Assembly: GCA_004431415.1 (NCBI GenBank)
Contig: QPMI01000529.1
Location: forward strand, 1 to 64,000
DNA: 64,000 nucleotides
Direction: 5' to 3'
Source: Cyanophora paradoxa
Taxonomy: Eukaryota; Glaucocystophyceae; Cyanophorales; Cyanophoraceae
Below, in pieces: positions 10,974 to 24,000 of this stretch. The position numbers were made by a program, and so were the translations under genes. The notes below the pieces were generated by a model, which worked only from the letters and a program-made list of their open reading frames with translations, was not told where the DNA came from and searched no databases. Positions within the stretch are counted from its first letter, which is position 1; every line of letters begins with the position of its first letter.

Positions 10974-12091
10974 GCTTAGGCCCCCAGGAGAGGCCCCCGA
11001 CCCCGCCTCCACGCAGCCGCCCGGCGGCCCCCGTGCCGTCCCTCCCCCAGCCTGGCAGGGCCCCTCCGCCCCCGGGGCTGCGAGCCTCGCTGCCCCCTCT
11101 CCCTGTCGCCCCTAGGCCTGTAACATTGCCGCTTTTTCCAGCGCACCAATCCGGATCCAAAAGCTCCTACTCGATCTGTACGCAGTACACTTGTATACGT
11201 AAACACCGTGGCACATATAAGCATACACAAGACCGTGCGCATGCATGGGCCAGACCGTCGGACCAATTGCAAGGCCTCGCAATTGCATGACGTTCTCCGG
11301 GGAATCGGCGGGCATCCACATTCAAACTGCGCATGCGCGTATGCGCGCACGCCTATGATCAGCTGCAGCTAGCCAGCGTGCGCCGGGATCGCGCCGGCGC
11401 CGCGGCGGCGCGCGCCTGCTGAACTTGTCAAGGGCCAGCCTGGCATACGCAGCGCGCGCGCGCGCGCGCGCGGAGGCTGCGCATGCAGCGCAGCTGCAGC
11501 TGCAGCTGGTGGGCGCACTGCGGGCCTGCGGCACTTCCGCGTCCCCGGCGACTCCCCGGCGAGTCCCCGGCGACTCCCCGCGCGACGTCGACACATCCAA
11601 CATATGCATCCAATGATCTGCCATGGCCAGCTGGCTGCTGCGCGAGGCAATATGTCGGAGGCATGCGCAGCGCGACACACATCGAACGCGTTAATGTTAA
11701 CCAGCGTGCAATCGCCGCGGCCGCACGTCTGACCGACGTCGACGTGCATACGCGTCTGAAGCTGCAGCCGCAGCAGGCTGCACGCAACTTCCGGAACGTC
11801 GAATTCGAGCGTTTCGTGCAGTTTCGCACGCAGCGCTATTCCGGATCCAGGATGCGTGCGCACCCTCTGCAGCAGCAGTGGATTAGCTATTGCGATCGCA
11901 CTGCGACAATCCCGGAATTCGAATGATCCATTTCACGCTCGGAAGCTGAAGCGGCCCCATGCTTCTCAAAGGGTGAAGAAGATACTGTACCCCCGCGGGG
12001 AGCCACATTGCTGCTACAAGCAGCAAAGAGCATGCGCGCGGGAAGGCGCGCCTAGCCGATCGATGGCGGTGTAGGCGGGTATAGCCGATCG
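10974..12091. other. intergenic with (GC)n and short tandem repeats
   Basis: No supported gene. It contains alternating GC near 11452-11472, a CCCCGGCGACT-type tandem repeat at about 11546-11582, and many palindromes (GTATAC, GCATGC, CAGCTG, GCATGCGC, GAATTC, GGATCC, CGATCG). The 3' UTR of the upstream gene and the promoter of the next gene should lie here. Confidence 0.5.
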
Positions 12092-15000
12092 ATGGATCCG
12101 GCAAACAACTTCCTGCTGATCTCGGCGCTGGCCTTGAAGCTACGTCATAGCAGCAACCGGGTCCCGGAGAACTTCTCGTTCGACGACAGGGCGCTAACAG
12201 CGCTAAGGTGAACAAACGCGCGGGGATAAGCCCGCGGCGCGCCCCCGGTCCTTTCACTCACGCTTTGCCCCAGCGAGCTGACCCCTGCCGAACTTGAGGC
12301 CTTTCTCTTCGCAATCGTCCGGCATGTCCGCTGCGGAAAAGGGCCGCCGGGCGTGCCCCTCTCCGCCAAGTACATCAACGGTGCGCGTTGCCGTTCGCGC
12401 AGTTCTGCTCACGGCTGATCGAGGCACGCGTGTAGACGGCGCGGAATACATCTCGTCGTCATTCGTTGCTCTGCGGGAGCTCTCGCCCGAGGTTGCGATG
12501 GAGGCGCGGGTGATCGCTTCGCGCAAGGTGGGCTGCATCCCCGCTCGGCTGCCCCTTCGCTCCAGCTGACGCGCTGCGCGCTCTGCAGTTCTACCACCTG
12601 CGGGGGAACCTGCTTATGGACGCACAGAAGATCTCGGCCCTGCGGCGGCTCGAGCCGCCGCAGGCGGTCGCCGCGCTACGCGCCCTTTGCGAGCGGCTGG
12701 ACGACCCGCGGCAACCGCCGATCGAGAACCTGTCGGCCCTCTGCCGCGCGTACTTCGGCGGCATGACCGCCGCGGCGCCGTCGCCCCTGCAAGTCCCGGC
12801 CCGGCGCGACGTCGGGGTCTCGCCCACGCTCCGCGGCCTCGGGGGCCCGCCCTTCGTGCCGGGCGCGGCGATGCCGCCGTCGCTACTGACGGTGCCGACG
12901 CGCTCGAATGGGAGCGGCAGCAGCGCCGGCGACTCGCTGGGCGTGCCCTCGCCGGACCGCTCGCGCTCGGTCTCGCCGGACCCGCGCACGATGCCGCAGT
13001 CGAGCTCGCAGCGGAGCCTGGAGGCCCTGCTGGGCGGCTCCTTCGCCGGCTTCCCCGGGCCGTTCCCCGGCGGGGCCTCACGGACCTGCTCGACGACGAC
13101 CTGCTCGGCGACGACCCCTCCGCCCCGCGCGCCGCCGCCGCCCAGGACGCCTGCCGCGGCGCCGCCCTCCGCCGCCGCCGTGCGTCTTCGATCCCCCTCT
13201 GCTCGCCGCCGCGCGGGGCCCGGGCCGCGTGCCGGGGCTGAGGGAGGGCGGGGCGCAGAGATCCGGGCGGCGCTGCCGGGGGAGCTGCAGCAGATGGCGG
13301 CGGCGATCGAGCGGACGCTGCGCTTCGTGCCGGCCGGCGGCCGCGTCGCCTTCACGGACGAGGTCCTCCAGCTCGTCGCGTGCGCCCCGCCCCCGCCCCG
13401 CCGGCCCCCGCCGGCCCCGGCCCCGCCCGGGCCCGGGCCCCGCCGAGCCGCGCACGCAGCGATGCCGGCGCCGACAACGGGCGCGTCATGCTCGAGAGCA
13501 TCGGCGAGGCGCTCAAGGGCGGCGTCATCACCGGTCCGCCCCCCGAGCCGGTGCCGCCCGGCCGCCGCCCGCTGACGAGGGCGCCGCCGCGCAGGCCCCC
13601 GCTCCCTCTTCAACTACGCGCGGGCCCTCCACTTCCGAGCGAAGCGTGCGCCCTCCCCGCCCCTTTCCGCCCCGCCCCGCCCCGCCCCGCGCCACCCGGC
13701 CGCGCCCGACGCGGCGGGCGAGCAGACAGCGGAGGCATGGAGGCGGGGGTGCGCCGGCGCGTGCTCCGTATCGAGATCGAGTCGGCGGGGCGGGCCGAAC
13801 AGGGCGTCGGCGCGGCGGCGGCGGCAGCGGCGGCCGCGGCGGCGGCAGCGGCGGCGGCGAGCACGTCGGCGTCGCCGCACGACGGGGTGCTCTTCCTGGA
13901 CCCGCGCGTGCTGCGGGAGCTGGCCGGCCTGCCGCTGCCGGCCGCGCACGCCGCGCTGGACGCCTTCGTGGAGCACGTCGCCCTCGCCGGCGGGCCCCGC
14001 GGCGTCGCCGACCACTGCGACCTCCTCGCCCGCTGCCTCCGGCCGCACGCCCCGAGGGCGACCCGGGCGCCCGCCCGAGCGCGAGGGCCGCCCGCACGAC
14101 CGCGGCGGCGACTCGGGCGGCTCGCTCGCCCCGGAGGTCCTCGAGCGCATCGCCGCCAAGCTCCAGCACGCCACCGCCCAGGCCACCGCCGCCCAGGCAG
14201 CCGCCGCCGCCGCGCTCACGGTCGAGGGCGCCGAGGAAGGCGCCGGGGCGGGCGGGGCGGGGGCGCCGGCGGGGCGGCGGTGCCGCCGCTGCTGGCGCTG
14301 CTGACGGACCCGGCCGCGCTGCGGTGCATCCAGTGCGCGGGGCCAAGGACGGCGCGGAGCTCGTCGAGGCGGCCGCCAACTGGGTGGAGGCGACGGTGGC
14401 GGCGGGGCGGCCGGGCGGGGCCCCTGGGCTGGAGTACCTGCGCGCCCTGCGCGACCGCGCGGCGCAGTCGCGCCGCGTGGAGGCCGGCGCGCGGCGGCGG
14501 CTCCTGCGGCTCGAGCTCGAGCTGCTCGCGCGGCTCCCCGCGGGGGCGCCGGCGCCGCGGCCCTTCCGGCTGGGGAGCGAGCTGCCGGGCCGCCTCTCGG
14601 GCCTGAACCGCGACGAGGCGGCCGCCGTCCTCGACCACGCGCTCGAGGAGCTCGCCGCGCGCCCCGCCGCCAGCGACGACGCCGCCGCCGGCCCCGCCGC
14701 CGCCTGCCCTGCCGCCCAGGCGCTCGAGCGGGCGCTGGACGCGGCGGGGGCCCCCGGCGTCTGCGGCAGCGGCGGCATCGCGAACCTGTTCAGCAACGGC
14801 GGCGTCGGCGGGTCGGGGGCAGCGTCGGGCACGCCGACGGCGGGCGGCTCGCCGGCGCCCTCGGGCTCGGCCTCGCCGGCGCGCACGCCGCGCGAGCCGC
14901 GCACGCCCCCGCACCGCGGCTCGCCCCTCGCCGGGCCCGGCGGGGCCGACTCCTCCGAGGAGCCCGTCCCCTTCGGCCCCGACGAGGGCCGCCCCGGCGG

Positions 15001-15537
15001 GGGCGCCGGCGCGGGGCGGAGCGCCCGCTGGGGCCGCGGGCCGGGCGGCGGCGGGCCGCTGGAGGCGGAGCTGGACGCGGCGGGGCGGCGGCGGCGGTGG
15101 CGCAGTTCCGGCGGGAGATGGCGCAGCTGGCGGGCGCGAACGAGCAGCTGCAGGAGGAGAACCGACAGCTGCGGCGGCAGGTGGGGGCGCTGCGGGCGAG
15201 CGCCGGCGGGGCGCTGGTGCAGCTCGAGGAGGAGAACCGCGCCCTCCGCGAGCGCCTCGAGGAGCTCCGCGCCCTCTTCGGCGCCGCCGCCCTCGGCGCC
15301 GGCGCTGCCGGCGGGGGCGGGGCGGGGCGGTAGCGGGCCGGGGACGCGGCGGGGGAGCCTCTCGGCGCTGCCGCCCATCGAGATCAACGACGAGGACGCG
15401 TGGCCGTCCCAGCACGACTTCGAGCGCTTCGGCGCGGGGCCGGGCGCCCAGATGCTGCGCGCGCAGCAGCACCTGCACATGGGGCAGCCGGTCCCGCAGC
15501 AGCACCCGCAGCAGCAGCAGCAGCAGCACAGCCACTT

Positions 15538-15572
<35 letters not shown>

Positions 15573-16141
15573 TTGCCTCGGGCGCCGGCGGCTCCGGCTC
15601 CGGCTCGAGCGGGGGCGCTGGCGGCGGGGCCTGGGCGGGGGCGGCTTCGGGGCGTACACGGCCCTCTCGGCGCCGCCGTCGCCGCTGTGGCACGGGCTGG
15701 AGGAGGGCGGGGCCGGGCTGGACTCGAACCCCCTCTCCTCCTCGGCCGCCGCCGCCGCCGCCGCCGCCTACAGCCTCGCCTGGGCCCGCGGCCGCTCCCC
15801 CTTCGAGGCCGGCCCGGGCGCCCACGACCCAACGTTCCCCGCCGGCGCCCAGGGCGGCCTCGGGGCGGCGGCTTCACGCCCCCGCTCGCCTCGTCCCCCT
15901 CGCGCTGGGGCGCCGTGGGGCGGCGCCGGGCGCGCCGGCGGCGTCGCCCTCGCTGCTCTTCGGGACGGGCAGCGGGGGCTCGCCGTGGGGCATCTCCCCC
16001 TCGAGCACGCGCTCGCCCTCGCCGGGGCCCGGCCACGGCAGCAGCGGCGGCGCGAGCGACCCGTGGGCCCCGCCCCCGCTGCCCCGCCTCCCCTCGGGCC
16101 AGGCCGTCCCCTCCCTCACCACCACCCCTCCCCCCATGTGA
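12092..16141 (+). CDS. large unrecognised protein with helical N-terminus, coiled coil and Ala/Gln/Gly tracts
   Basis: Begins MDPANNFLLISALALKLRHS (12092; exon 1 to 12207), then ELTPAELEAFLFAIVRHV (from 12274), VLLTADRGTRVDGAEYISSS, and FYHLRGNLLMDAQKISALRR (about 12590). A Ser/Pro-rich middle follows, then helical segments such as LPGELQQMAAAIERTLRFVP (13271), VLRELAGLPLPAAHAALDAF (13900) and ELVEAAANWVEATV (14360). A coiled coil reads QLQEENRQLRRQVGALRA (about 15150). The C-terminal part has a Gln run (15490-15527), poly-Ala runs and Ser/Gly/Pro-rich sequence to a stop at 16141. I recognise no catalytic domain; a regulatory or RNA-associated scaffold is only a guess. To keep frame at 12381-12402, a 22-nt GT...AG segment must be removed or a base is wrong there. 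Confidence 0.6.
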
Positions 16142-17344
16142 GCGCGCCAGGCGCCCCGCGGCCCCCAGCCTCGGGCGCCACGCCCTTTCACTAGGCCGCG
16201 CCTGTAGGGACCGCGCAGGTAGGTAGGACTAGGACCCCGCGTTAGAGTCGCACGTGCATCTTTGAAGTGCCGCCTTCGTCAGCCGCCTTTTGTGCGTTGC
16301 CTCAATCACCTTCTACCCGTGTATCGCACATATTTCTTGCGCATGTAGTTCCGCACGCAGCTTCTGAGATCATCCCATATGTTCTACAGTGCCTTAGGTC
16401 TCACTTTTTTAAGCACAGTATGTAGTTGCCTATTTCCAGTACGTACATACAAAGTAGACCTTTGCTTACCGTATACGTGGTACGCTCAAAATATTATAAT
16501 TCGTATACTCGCGTACGCTCAGTGGGACGTCGACGCTCAATTCCAATATTAATATTTTTTCAATGCCGACCGCGAGTTCGAACATACGCATGTTCGAATG
16601 CGCAATTGCACTCATACGCATGTTTTTCAATCCGGGATCCAATTGCACTCAATTGCTCAGCGGCTCTTGGTTCTCAATTGCACGTACGCGTGCATGTGGT
16701 GTCGCGACTCGGCGATATCGATTTACCGTCGGATCGGACTAGTATTCATGATTTCAGGGCTCCCGCGCGCCGACGCCGCGCCGCCCGCGGCCGGCCTTAG
16801 CTTCACCCGGCCGCGGATCCTGGACTTTCTTGATCTGAGGTTCTGAATTCCGAATTCGAAGTTCATGCATATGATCGAATATTAATTCTGATTCTTGAAT
16901 GAACTCAAATGCAACGACACTCGCTACACTTGACTTACGGTAATTACCCGGGCTATGACTAGTAACCCGTATGACGCCACAGCTATTAGGCTACGTATAC
17001 CTGAACACTTCAGCTCTGTGTTAGATCTGAAGAGCCCTACATGCTATCTGCCTAGCACTGGCTAGATAGATATGAACCACAAGAACCCACTACTGCACAT
17101 TACAACTCGGAGGGGGTTTGGAACAATGAAGTCCAATCCGAAGCTCGCGAAAAAATCTACAACCTTGAGCGTACGCCCCCGACTTCAATGAATCAGGTAA
17201 AAGCATAAGCAAAAACGCGAACGTAAAATCGCAGATCTCGACTGTGCTAAAGTACAGGAAGGGAGACGCAAGACAGCAGACTCGTTGGAAAGTAGATTAT
17301 GTCTGAGAGGCGGGGCCTCTCTCTGAAGAGAGGGGACGGGGGAC
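16142..17344. other. intergenic, palindrome-rich, convergent 3' ends
   Basis: No supported gene. It lies between the 3' ends of two convergent genes and is lower in GC than both. CAATTG occurs four times within about 16600-16685, next to TTCGAA, GGATCC, CGTACG, ACGCGT, TCGCGA, GATATC and ATCGAT. Short open frames at 16426-16846 show no protein-like character. Confidence 0.55.
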
Positions 17345-20300
17345 TTAGCGGGCGGCGGCGGCCATCTTGGGCGGGGCGCTCGCGGCCACGAGCTTGTGGT
17401 AGGCGTCGAGGACGGCCTCGACGGTGGCGGGGTCCTCGAGGGTGCTCGTGTCCTGCTTGATCGCCTCTCCCCGCGCGATCGAGCGCAGCAGCCGCCGCAT
17501 CACCTTCCCCGACCGCGTCTTCGGCAGCCCGGGGACGACGATCAGCGTGTCCAGGTGCGCGATCTTGCCGATGTGGTGGTACACCATCTCGTGCACCGCC
17601 TTGTCCACCTCCTTCTGCGTCCGGTGGCCCTCTGCGCACGCCCCCGCCGCCGTGAGCGCGGTTCAGCAGCGGAAGACAGGGAGAGAGCTGCGCACCGCCA
17701 GCCTTGAGGACGACGTACGCGACGACGGCCTCGCCCTTGATGGGGTCGGGGCGGGCGACGACGGCGCTCTCGGCGACGAGCGAGCAGTGGTTGATGGCCG
17801 CCTCGATCTCGGCGGTGCCCATGCGGTGCCCGGCCACGTTGATCACGTCGTCGACGCGCCCCGTGATCCAGATGTAGCCCTGAACGCGCAACGGTCAGAC
17901 GGGCCGCAGCGAACAGAAAGCGCGGGTGCGGGCGCACGTCCTTGTCCTCATATGCGCCATCGCCCGTGAAGTAGACGTCGTTGCCCTGGAACTTGACGTG
18001 GTCGAAGTAGGAGCTGACGAAGCGCTTGTCGGCGTTGTACAGCGTGCGGAGCATCGAGGGGAAGGGGCTCGTGATGACGAGCAGCCCCTGCTCGCCCTGC
18101 GGCACGCGCTTGCCGGTGGGGTCCACGATGGCGAGGTGGATGCCGGGGAGAGGGACGGTTGCGGAGCCGGGCTTGAGCGGGGTGGCGCCGGGGATGGAAG
18201 AGATGGTCGGGCCGCCCGTCTCCGTCTGCCACCAGTTGTCCGCGACGGGGGCCTTGCCGCCGCCGACCTTCTTGTGGAACCAGTGCCACGCGACGGGCCC
18301 GATCGGCTCGCCGGCCGACCCGATCACTGCCGCCCCCGACGCGTCAGACAGATCGCGGCAGAAAAAAGCGAAAGTAAGGCGGCATGCACCGCGGATGCTG
18401 GAGAGGTCGTACTTCTCGGGCTCCTGGGGCCCCTCTCGCGCCAGCAGGCGGACGGCCGTCGGGGCGGTGTAGAACTGAGAGACCTTGTACCGCTCGCACA
18501 TGCGCCACAGACGGCCGGCGTCCGGCGTCGAGATGAAGCTGCGAAGAAAGGCTCAGCGCGGGCAAGAGATCTAGAATTCGCAGCGTGCGCATGCGGCTCG
18601 CGGACCCCTCGTACTGGACGGTGGTCACGCCGAGGGCCAGGGGGCCGTACATGCTCGTGTGCCTGCGCGGCCCGGCTCAGAGGGGACGAGGCGCCGTCGA
18701 CGCGGATCCAGGGGCGCCGGCGGCTCACCCCATGATCCAGCCAAGGTCGCCGGTGGAGAAAAAGACATCGTTCAGGTCGGAGCGAAGGTCAAAGACCCAC
18801 TTGAACGACTGCTGGGCCCACAGGATGTAGCCCGCCGCCGAGTGCTGCACGCCCTTCGGCTTGCCCGTGCTGCCGCTGGTGTGCATGACGAAGAGGGTGT
18901 CGTTGGCGTCGACGGGGGCGGGCTGCGTGACGGGCGCGAGGCTCTTGTCCGCCATCAGGCTCGTCCACTCGTGGTCCCGCCCCGCCTTCATCGGGCAGTT
19001 GCCCATGTGCCTGCCGGCCCCGCCTCAGCCGCCGTCGAGGCACGAGGTACCGGCCGGGGCCGGGGGTCGAGGCGCGGGGCGCACCGGCGGAGGACGATGA
19101 CGTTCTCGACGCAGTCGGTGGAGGGGGCGCCGGCCTCCGGGGCGAGGGCCTTGTCGACGATCGGCTTGAGGTCGTAGGGCTTGCCGCGCCGGAACGAGCC
19201 GTCCGCCGTGATGACCACCTTGGCCCCGACGTCGCTGATGCGCTCCCGCAGCGCCTCGTCCGAGAAGCCGCCGAACACGATGCAGCTGCCCGCCCCCGCG
19301 TCAGCGCGAGACCGCGCGCCGGCAGAGGGGCGGGGCGGGGCGGGGCGGCGCACTAGGGGGCGCCGAGGCGGGCGCAGGCGAGGAGGGCGACGACGGTCTC
19401 GGGGACTTGCGGCATGTAGACGACGACGCGGTCGCCCTTCTTCACGCCGAACTTGTGCCGCAGCACGCCGGCGAACTTCTCCACCTGCGCGCCCCGCGTC
19501 CGCGTCAGCGCCGGCGATCGAGTTCGGGGGGCCGGGCGGGGCCGGGGGCGGCGGCGGGGCGGGCTCGCCTGCTGGTGCAGCTCGCCGAAGGTGAGCGTGC
19601 GGCGGTCGGCCTCGGGCTCGCCCTCCCAGAAGATCGCCGGCTTGTCCGCCTTGCCGCTCTTGACGTGCCGATCCAGCAGCAGCGCCGACACGTTCTGGGC
19701 GTGCGCGCGCGCCTCGCGTCAGCGGCGGCGCCGGGCAACGCACTTCGCGGCGCCGGCACGCACCAGCTTGCCGCCCTCGAACCACTTGAAGAACGGCGCG
19801 TTGTCGTTGTTAAAGACCTTCTTCGGCCGCTCGATCCAGTCTGCACGACGGGCTTCGGCCGGCGGCGAAGAAAGAGTACTAGTACTCGGAAAGAATCTCG
19901 CACCGATGTTGGTGTCGGCCATGCGCGTCCAGAAGCCGATCGGGTCGCGCTCAGACCACTCTTGGAGGGCGCGGTACTCGTAGACGTCGGCGATGGACCA
20001 CGACCGGTCGCTACGCGGCGGCGGCGGGATGAGCTCGTCGGCATGAGGCTCGATGGGGTGCGCCTCCGGGTCGATCTTGTGAGTCTGCGAGTTAAGCGTA
20101 CGCGTCAGCCCCTTACTTTTGATCCAGAAGCGCTACGATCGGCCTTGACCTTAAAGATAACTAAGCTTCACTCCCACAACTTAGGGACCCGGTAGTGCTT
20201 GCAGGGTTAGGGAGGGAGCGATAACGTCACCGGGGCTCGCGTCACCAGTTGGCGGCGTGGGCGCGGCCGTGCTTGTTTAGACAGAAACAAGCTTTAGACT

Positions 20301-20605
20301 GGCGTATAAAATCTATACTTAACGCGTACGTGCGTCGCCGCCGGCCAGGGCGCAAGATCGCGATGGCGTCAACTTAGGCGGGGTCGGCTAGCACTCACAT
20401 GGACAGGGCCGGCGTGCTTCGACCGCACGATGAGCTTGGCATGATGAGGAAAGGCGGTCCGCAGCGTCAGCGGCGCCACGGCGGCCGGCGCTGCGACGGG
20501 CGCCTTGATGACGGCTTTGACGGCGCCGGCGAGCTCTGCGGGGAGCAGGAAGCGACGGCCGGCCGAGGGCCGCACAGCGATCCTAGCGAGGGACAGGGAC
20601 AGCAT
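17345..20605 (-). CDS. ACS: acetyl-CoA synthetase, copy 1 (inverted duplicate)
   Basis: AMP-forming acetate-CoA ligase of 756 residues. Exons on the minus strand: 20605-20399, 20084-19904, 19840-19764, 19694-19569, 19484-19354, 19285-19085, 19010-18729, 18662-18606, 18538-18390, 18326-17938, 17879-17696, 17631-17345; all phases agree. Adenylation motifs: [41 protein letters not shown], and [14 protein letters not shown], which holds the catalytic lysine. The N-terminus [20 protein letters not shown] is Arg/Ser/Ala-rich and free of early acidic residues, as in a mitochondrial or plastid presequence. It differs from copy 2 by two extra N-terminal residues (AG), by a diverged patch in exon 10 ([28 protein letters not shown]) and by the last ~18 residues ([18 protein letters not shown]). 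Intron 4 is a GC-AG intron. It probably makes acetyl-CoA for organellar fatty-acid synthesis. Confidence 0.95.
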
Positions 20606-21005
20606 CCTGGATCGCTGTGTTGGGCCGCTGGCCGGCAAGGAAGAGCGAACCTCGGGCGAGGTCGAATGTACCCGCTGAACGAGCCGCGCGCGGCTTTTGT
20701 ACTAGCCGACCGGCCTGCCTCTGAGTCACGGGTTCAAGCCGAGCCCGATGGCGTCACCCCCGATGGCGCAATTGACGGCGAGCCGATCCGATGCCGGTGC
20801 GGGGGATGCGCATGCGCAGGCGAAGGAGCATGTGGTTGCAGAAGAGACGACGCCGAACTCCCATGCTCCGCTGGGCCGAGGAGAGAATTCGAACTTGATC
20901 CGATGATCACGAGTCACGACCGCCGGGGGGTACGCAGTCATAGTCCTGGGGGTACGAGAACTTCTAGTCTTTCTGCCGGCCAGCGGCCCAACACAGCGAT
21001 CCAGA
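20606..21005. promoter_or_regulatory. 400-bp shared spacer between divergent ACS genes
   Basis: It separates the two ATGs and is the centre of the inverted duplication. The last ~33 bp before each ATG are the same on both sides (GCCGGCCAGCGGCCCAACAC followed by AGCGATCCAG), so homology includes the 5' leaders and then stops. The middle is not symmetric. It should hold a bidirectional promoter or two short promoters. I see no clear TATA box. Confidence 0.6.
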
Positions 21006-24000
21006 ATGCTGTCCCTGTCCCTCGCTAGGATCGCTGCGCGGCCCTCGGCCGGCCGTCGCTTCCTGCTCCCCGCAGAGCTCGCCGTCAAAGCCGTCATCAA
21101 GGCGCCCGTCGCAGCGCCGGCCGCCGTGGCGCCGCTGACGCTGCGGACCGCCTTTCCTCATCATGCCAAGCTCATCGTGCGGTCGAAGCACGCCGGCCCT
21201 GTCCATGTGAGTGCCCATAGATCCTCGAGCTCGATTAGCGCTGACGCCATCTGCCATAACTCTGGCCAGTCAACCGCGTACGCATTAGAATGCGCCTTAC
21301 TACGGATGTAATTATCGTTATATCGTGGCTGCATCCTCCCGCGGGGGCGGCCGCGGTCGCGGGTCGAGTCGGCGCTGACGTCGATGTGGTGGCGCCATGC
21401 GCGGGTCCAACCCGTTGCTTTAACGCTATTTGAACTGCTGTTTATGCATCAGACGTTTCTAGTCAGAAGCCGAGCCGCTAGACAGCAGCGAGGGCCAACG
21501 CTAGCGCTGACGCCATCGCCGATCTATCGCAGACTCACAAGATCGACCCGGAGGCGCACCCCATCGAGCCTCATGCCGACGAGCTCATCCCGCCGCCGCC
21601 GCGTAGCGACCGGTCGTGGTCCATCGCCGACGTCTACGAGTACCGCGCCCTCCAAGAGTGGTCTGAGCGCGACCCGATCGGCTTCTGGACGCGCATGGCC
21701 GACACCAACATCGGTGCGAGATTCTTTCCGAGTACTCTTTCTTCAACGCCGGCCGAAGGCCGTCGTGCAGACTGGATCGAGCGGCCCAAGCGGATTCTCA
21801 ACAACGACAACGCGCCGTTCTTCAAGTGGTTCGAGGGCGGCAAGCTGGTGCGTGCCGGCGCCGCGAAGTGCGTTGCCCGGCGCCGCCGCTGACGCGAGGC
21901 GCGGGCGCACGCCCAGAACGTGTCGGCGCTGCTGCTGGATCGGCACGTCAAGAGCGGCAAGGCGGACAAGCCGGCGATCTTCTGGGAGGGCGAGCCCGAG
22001 GCCGACCGCCGCACGCTCACCTTCGGCGAGCTGCACCAGCAGGCGAGCCCGCCCCGCCGCCGCCCCCGGCCCCGCCCGGCCCCCCGAATTCGATCGCCGG
22101 CGCTGACGCGGGGCGCGCAGGTGGAGAAGTTCGCCGGCGTGCTGCGGCACAAGTTCGGCGTGAAGAAGGGCGACCGCGTCGTCGTCTATATGCCGCAAGT
22201 CCCCGAGACCGTCGTCGCCCTCCTCGCCTGCGCCCGCCTCGGCGCCCCCTAGTGCGCCGCCCCGCCCCGCCCCGCCCCTCTGCCGGCGCGCGGTCTCGCG
22301 CTGACGCGGGGGCGGGCAGCTGCATCGTGTTCGGCGGCTTCTCGGACGAGGCGCTGCGGGAGCGCATCAGCGACGTCGGGGCCAAGGTGGTCATCACGGC
22401 GGACGGCTCGTTCCGGCGCGGCAAGCCCTACGACCTCAAGCCGATCGTCGACAAGGCCCTCGCCCCGGAGGCCGGCGCCCCCTCCACCGACTGCGTCGAG
22501 AACGTCATCGTCCTCCGCCGGTGCGCCCCGTGCCTCGACCCCCCGGCCCCGGCCGGTACCTCGTGCCTCGACGGCGGCTGAGGCGGGGCCGGCAGGCACA
22601 TGGGCAACTGCCCGATGAAGGCGGGGCGGGACCACGAGTGGACGAGCCTGATGGCGGACAAGAGCCTCGCGCCCGTCACGCAGCCCGTCCCCGTCGACGC
22701 CAACGACACCCTCTTCGTCATGCACACCAGCGGCAGCACGGGCAAGCCGAAGGGCGCGCAGCACTCGGCGGCGGGCTACATCCTGTGGGCCCAGCAGTCG
22801 TTCAAGTGGGCGTTCGACCTCCGGGCCGACCTGAACGACGTTCTCTTCTCCACCGGCGACCTCGGCTGGATCATGGGGTGAGCCGCCGGCGCCCCTGGAT
22901 CCGCGACGACGGCGCCTCGTCCCGTCTGAGCCGGGCCGCGCAGGCACACGAGCATGTACGGCCCCCTGGCCCTCGGCGTGACCACCGTCCAGTACGAGGG
23001 GTCCGCGAGCCGCATGCGCACGCTGCGAATTCTATATCTCTTGCCCGCGCTGAGCCTTTCTTCGCAGCTTCATCTCGACGCCCGACGCCGGCCGCATGTG
23101 GCGCATGTGCGAGCGGTACAAGGTGTCTCAGTTCTTCACCGCCCCGACGGCCGTCCGCCTGCTGGCGCGCGAGGGTCCCGAGGAGCCCGAGAAGTACGAC
23201 CTCTCCAGCATCCGCGGTGCGGCCCCCAATCCACCCGTCTAGAGCGCCGCCTTCCGCTGAATCGCTCTCGCTTGGCAGTGCTTGGCTCGGCCGGCGAGCC
23301 CATCGGCCCGGCGGCGTGGCACTGGTACCACAAGAAGGTCGGCGGCGGCAAGGCGCCCGTCGTTGACAACTGGTGGCAGACGGAGACGGGCGGTCCGACC
23401 CTGTCGGCGCTGCCCGGCGCCACCCCGCTCAAGCCCGGCTCGGCCACGTACCCCATGCCTGGCATCCACACGGCCGTCGTCGACCACCACGGCAAGCGCG
23501 TGCCGCAGGGCGAGCAGGGGCTGCTCGTCATCACGAGCCCCTTCCCCTCGATGCTCCGCACGCTGTTCAACGCCGACAAGCGCTTCGTCAGCTCCTACTT
23601 CGACACGGTCAAGTTCCAGGGCAACGACGTCTACTTCACGGGCGACGGCGCATATGAGGACAAGGACGTGCGCCCGCACCCGCGCTTTCTGTTCGCTGCG
23701 GCCCGTCTGACCGTTGCGCGTTCAGGGCTACATCTGGATCACGGGGCGCGTCGACGACGTGATCAACGTGGCCGGCCACCGCATGGGCACCGCTGAGATC
23801 GAGTCGGCGATCAACCACTGCTCGCTCGTCGCCGAGAGCGCCGTCGTCGCCCGCCCCGACCCCATCAAGGGCGAGGCCGTCGTCGCGTACGTCGTCCTCA
23901 AGGCTGGCGGTGCGGATTTCCAAGCATTTCCGACCCCGTGTTACATGGGGAGCCGCGCTCACGGCGGCGGGGGCGTGCGCAGAGGGCCACCGGACGCAGA

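Noticed and set aside
13528-15825. 765-residue minus-strand open frame
   Set aside because: Antisense shadow of the plus-strand gene at 12092-16141; translation is Arg/Ala/Pro/Gly-only with no introns or motifs, as GC-rich antisense frames give.
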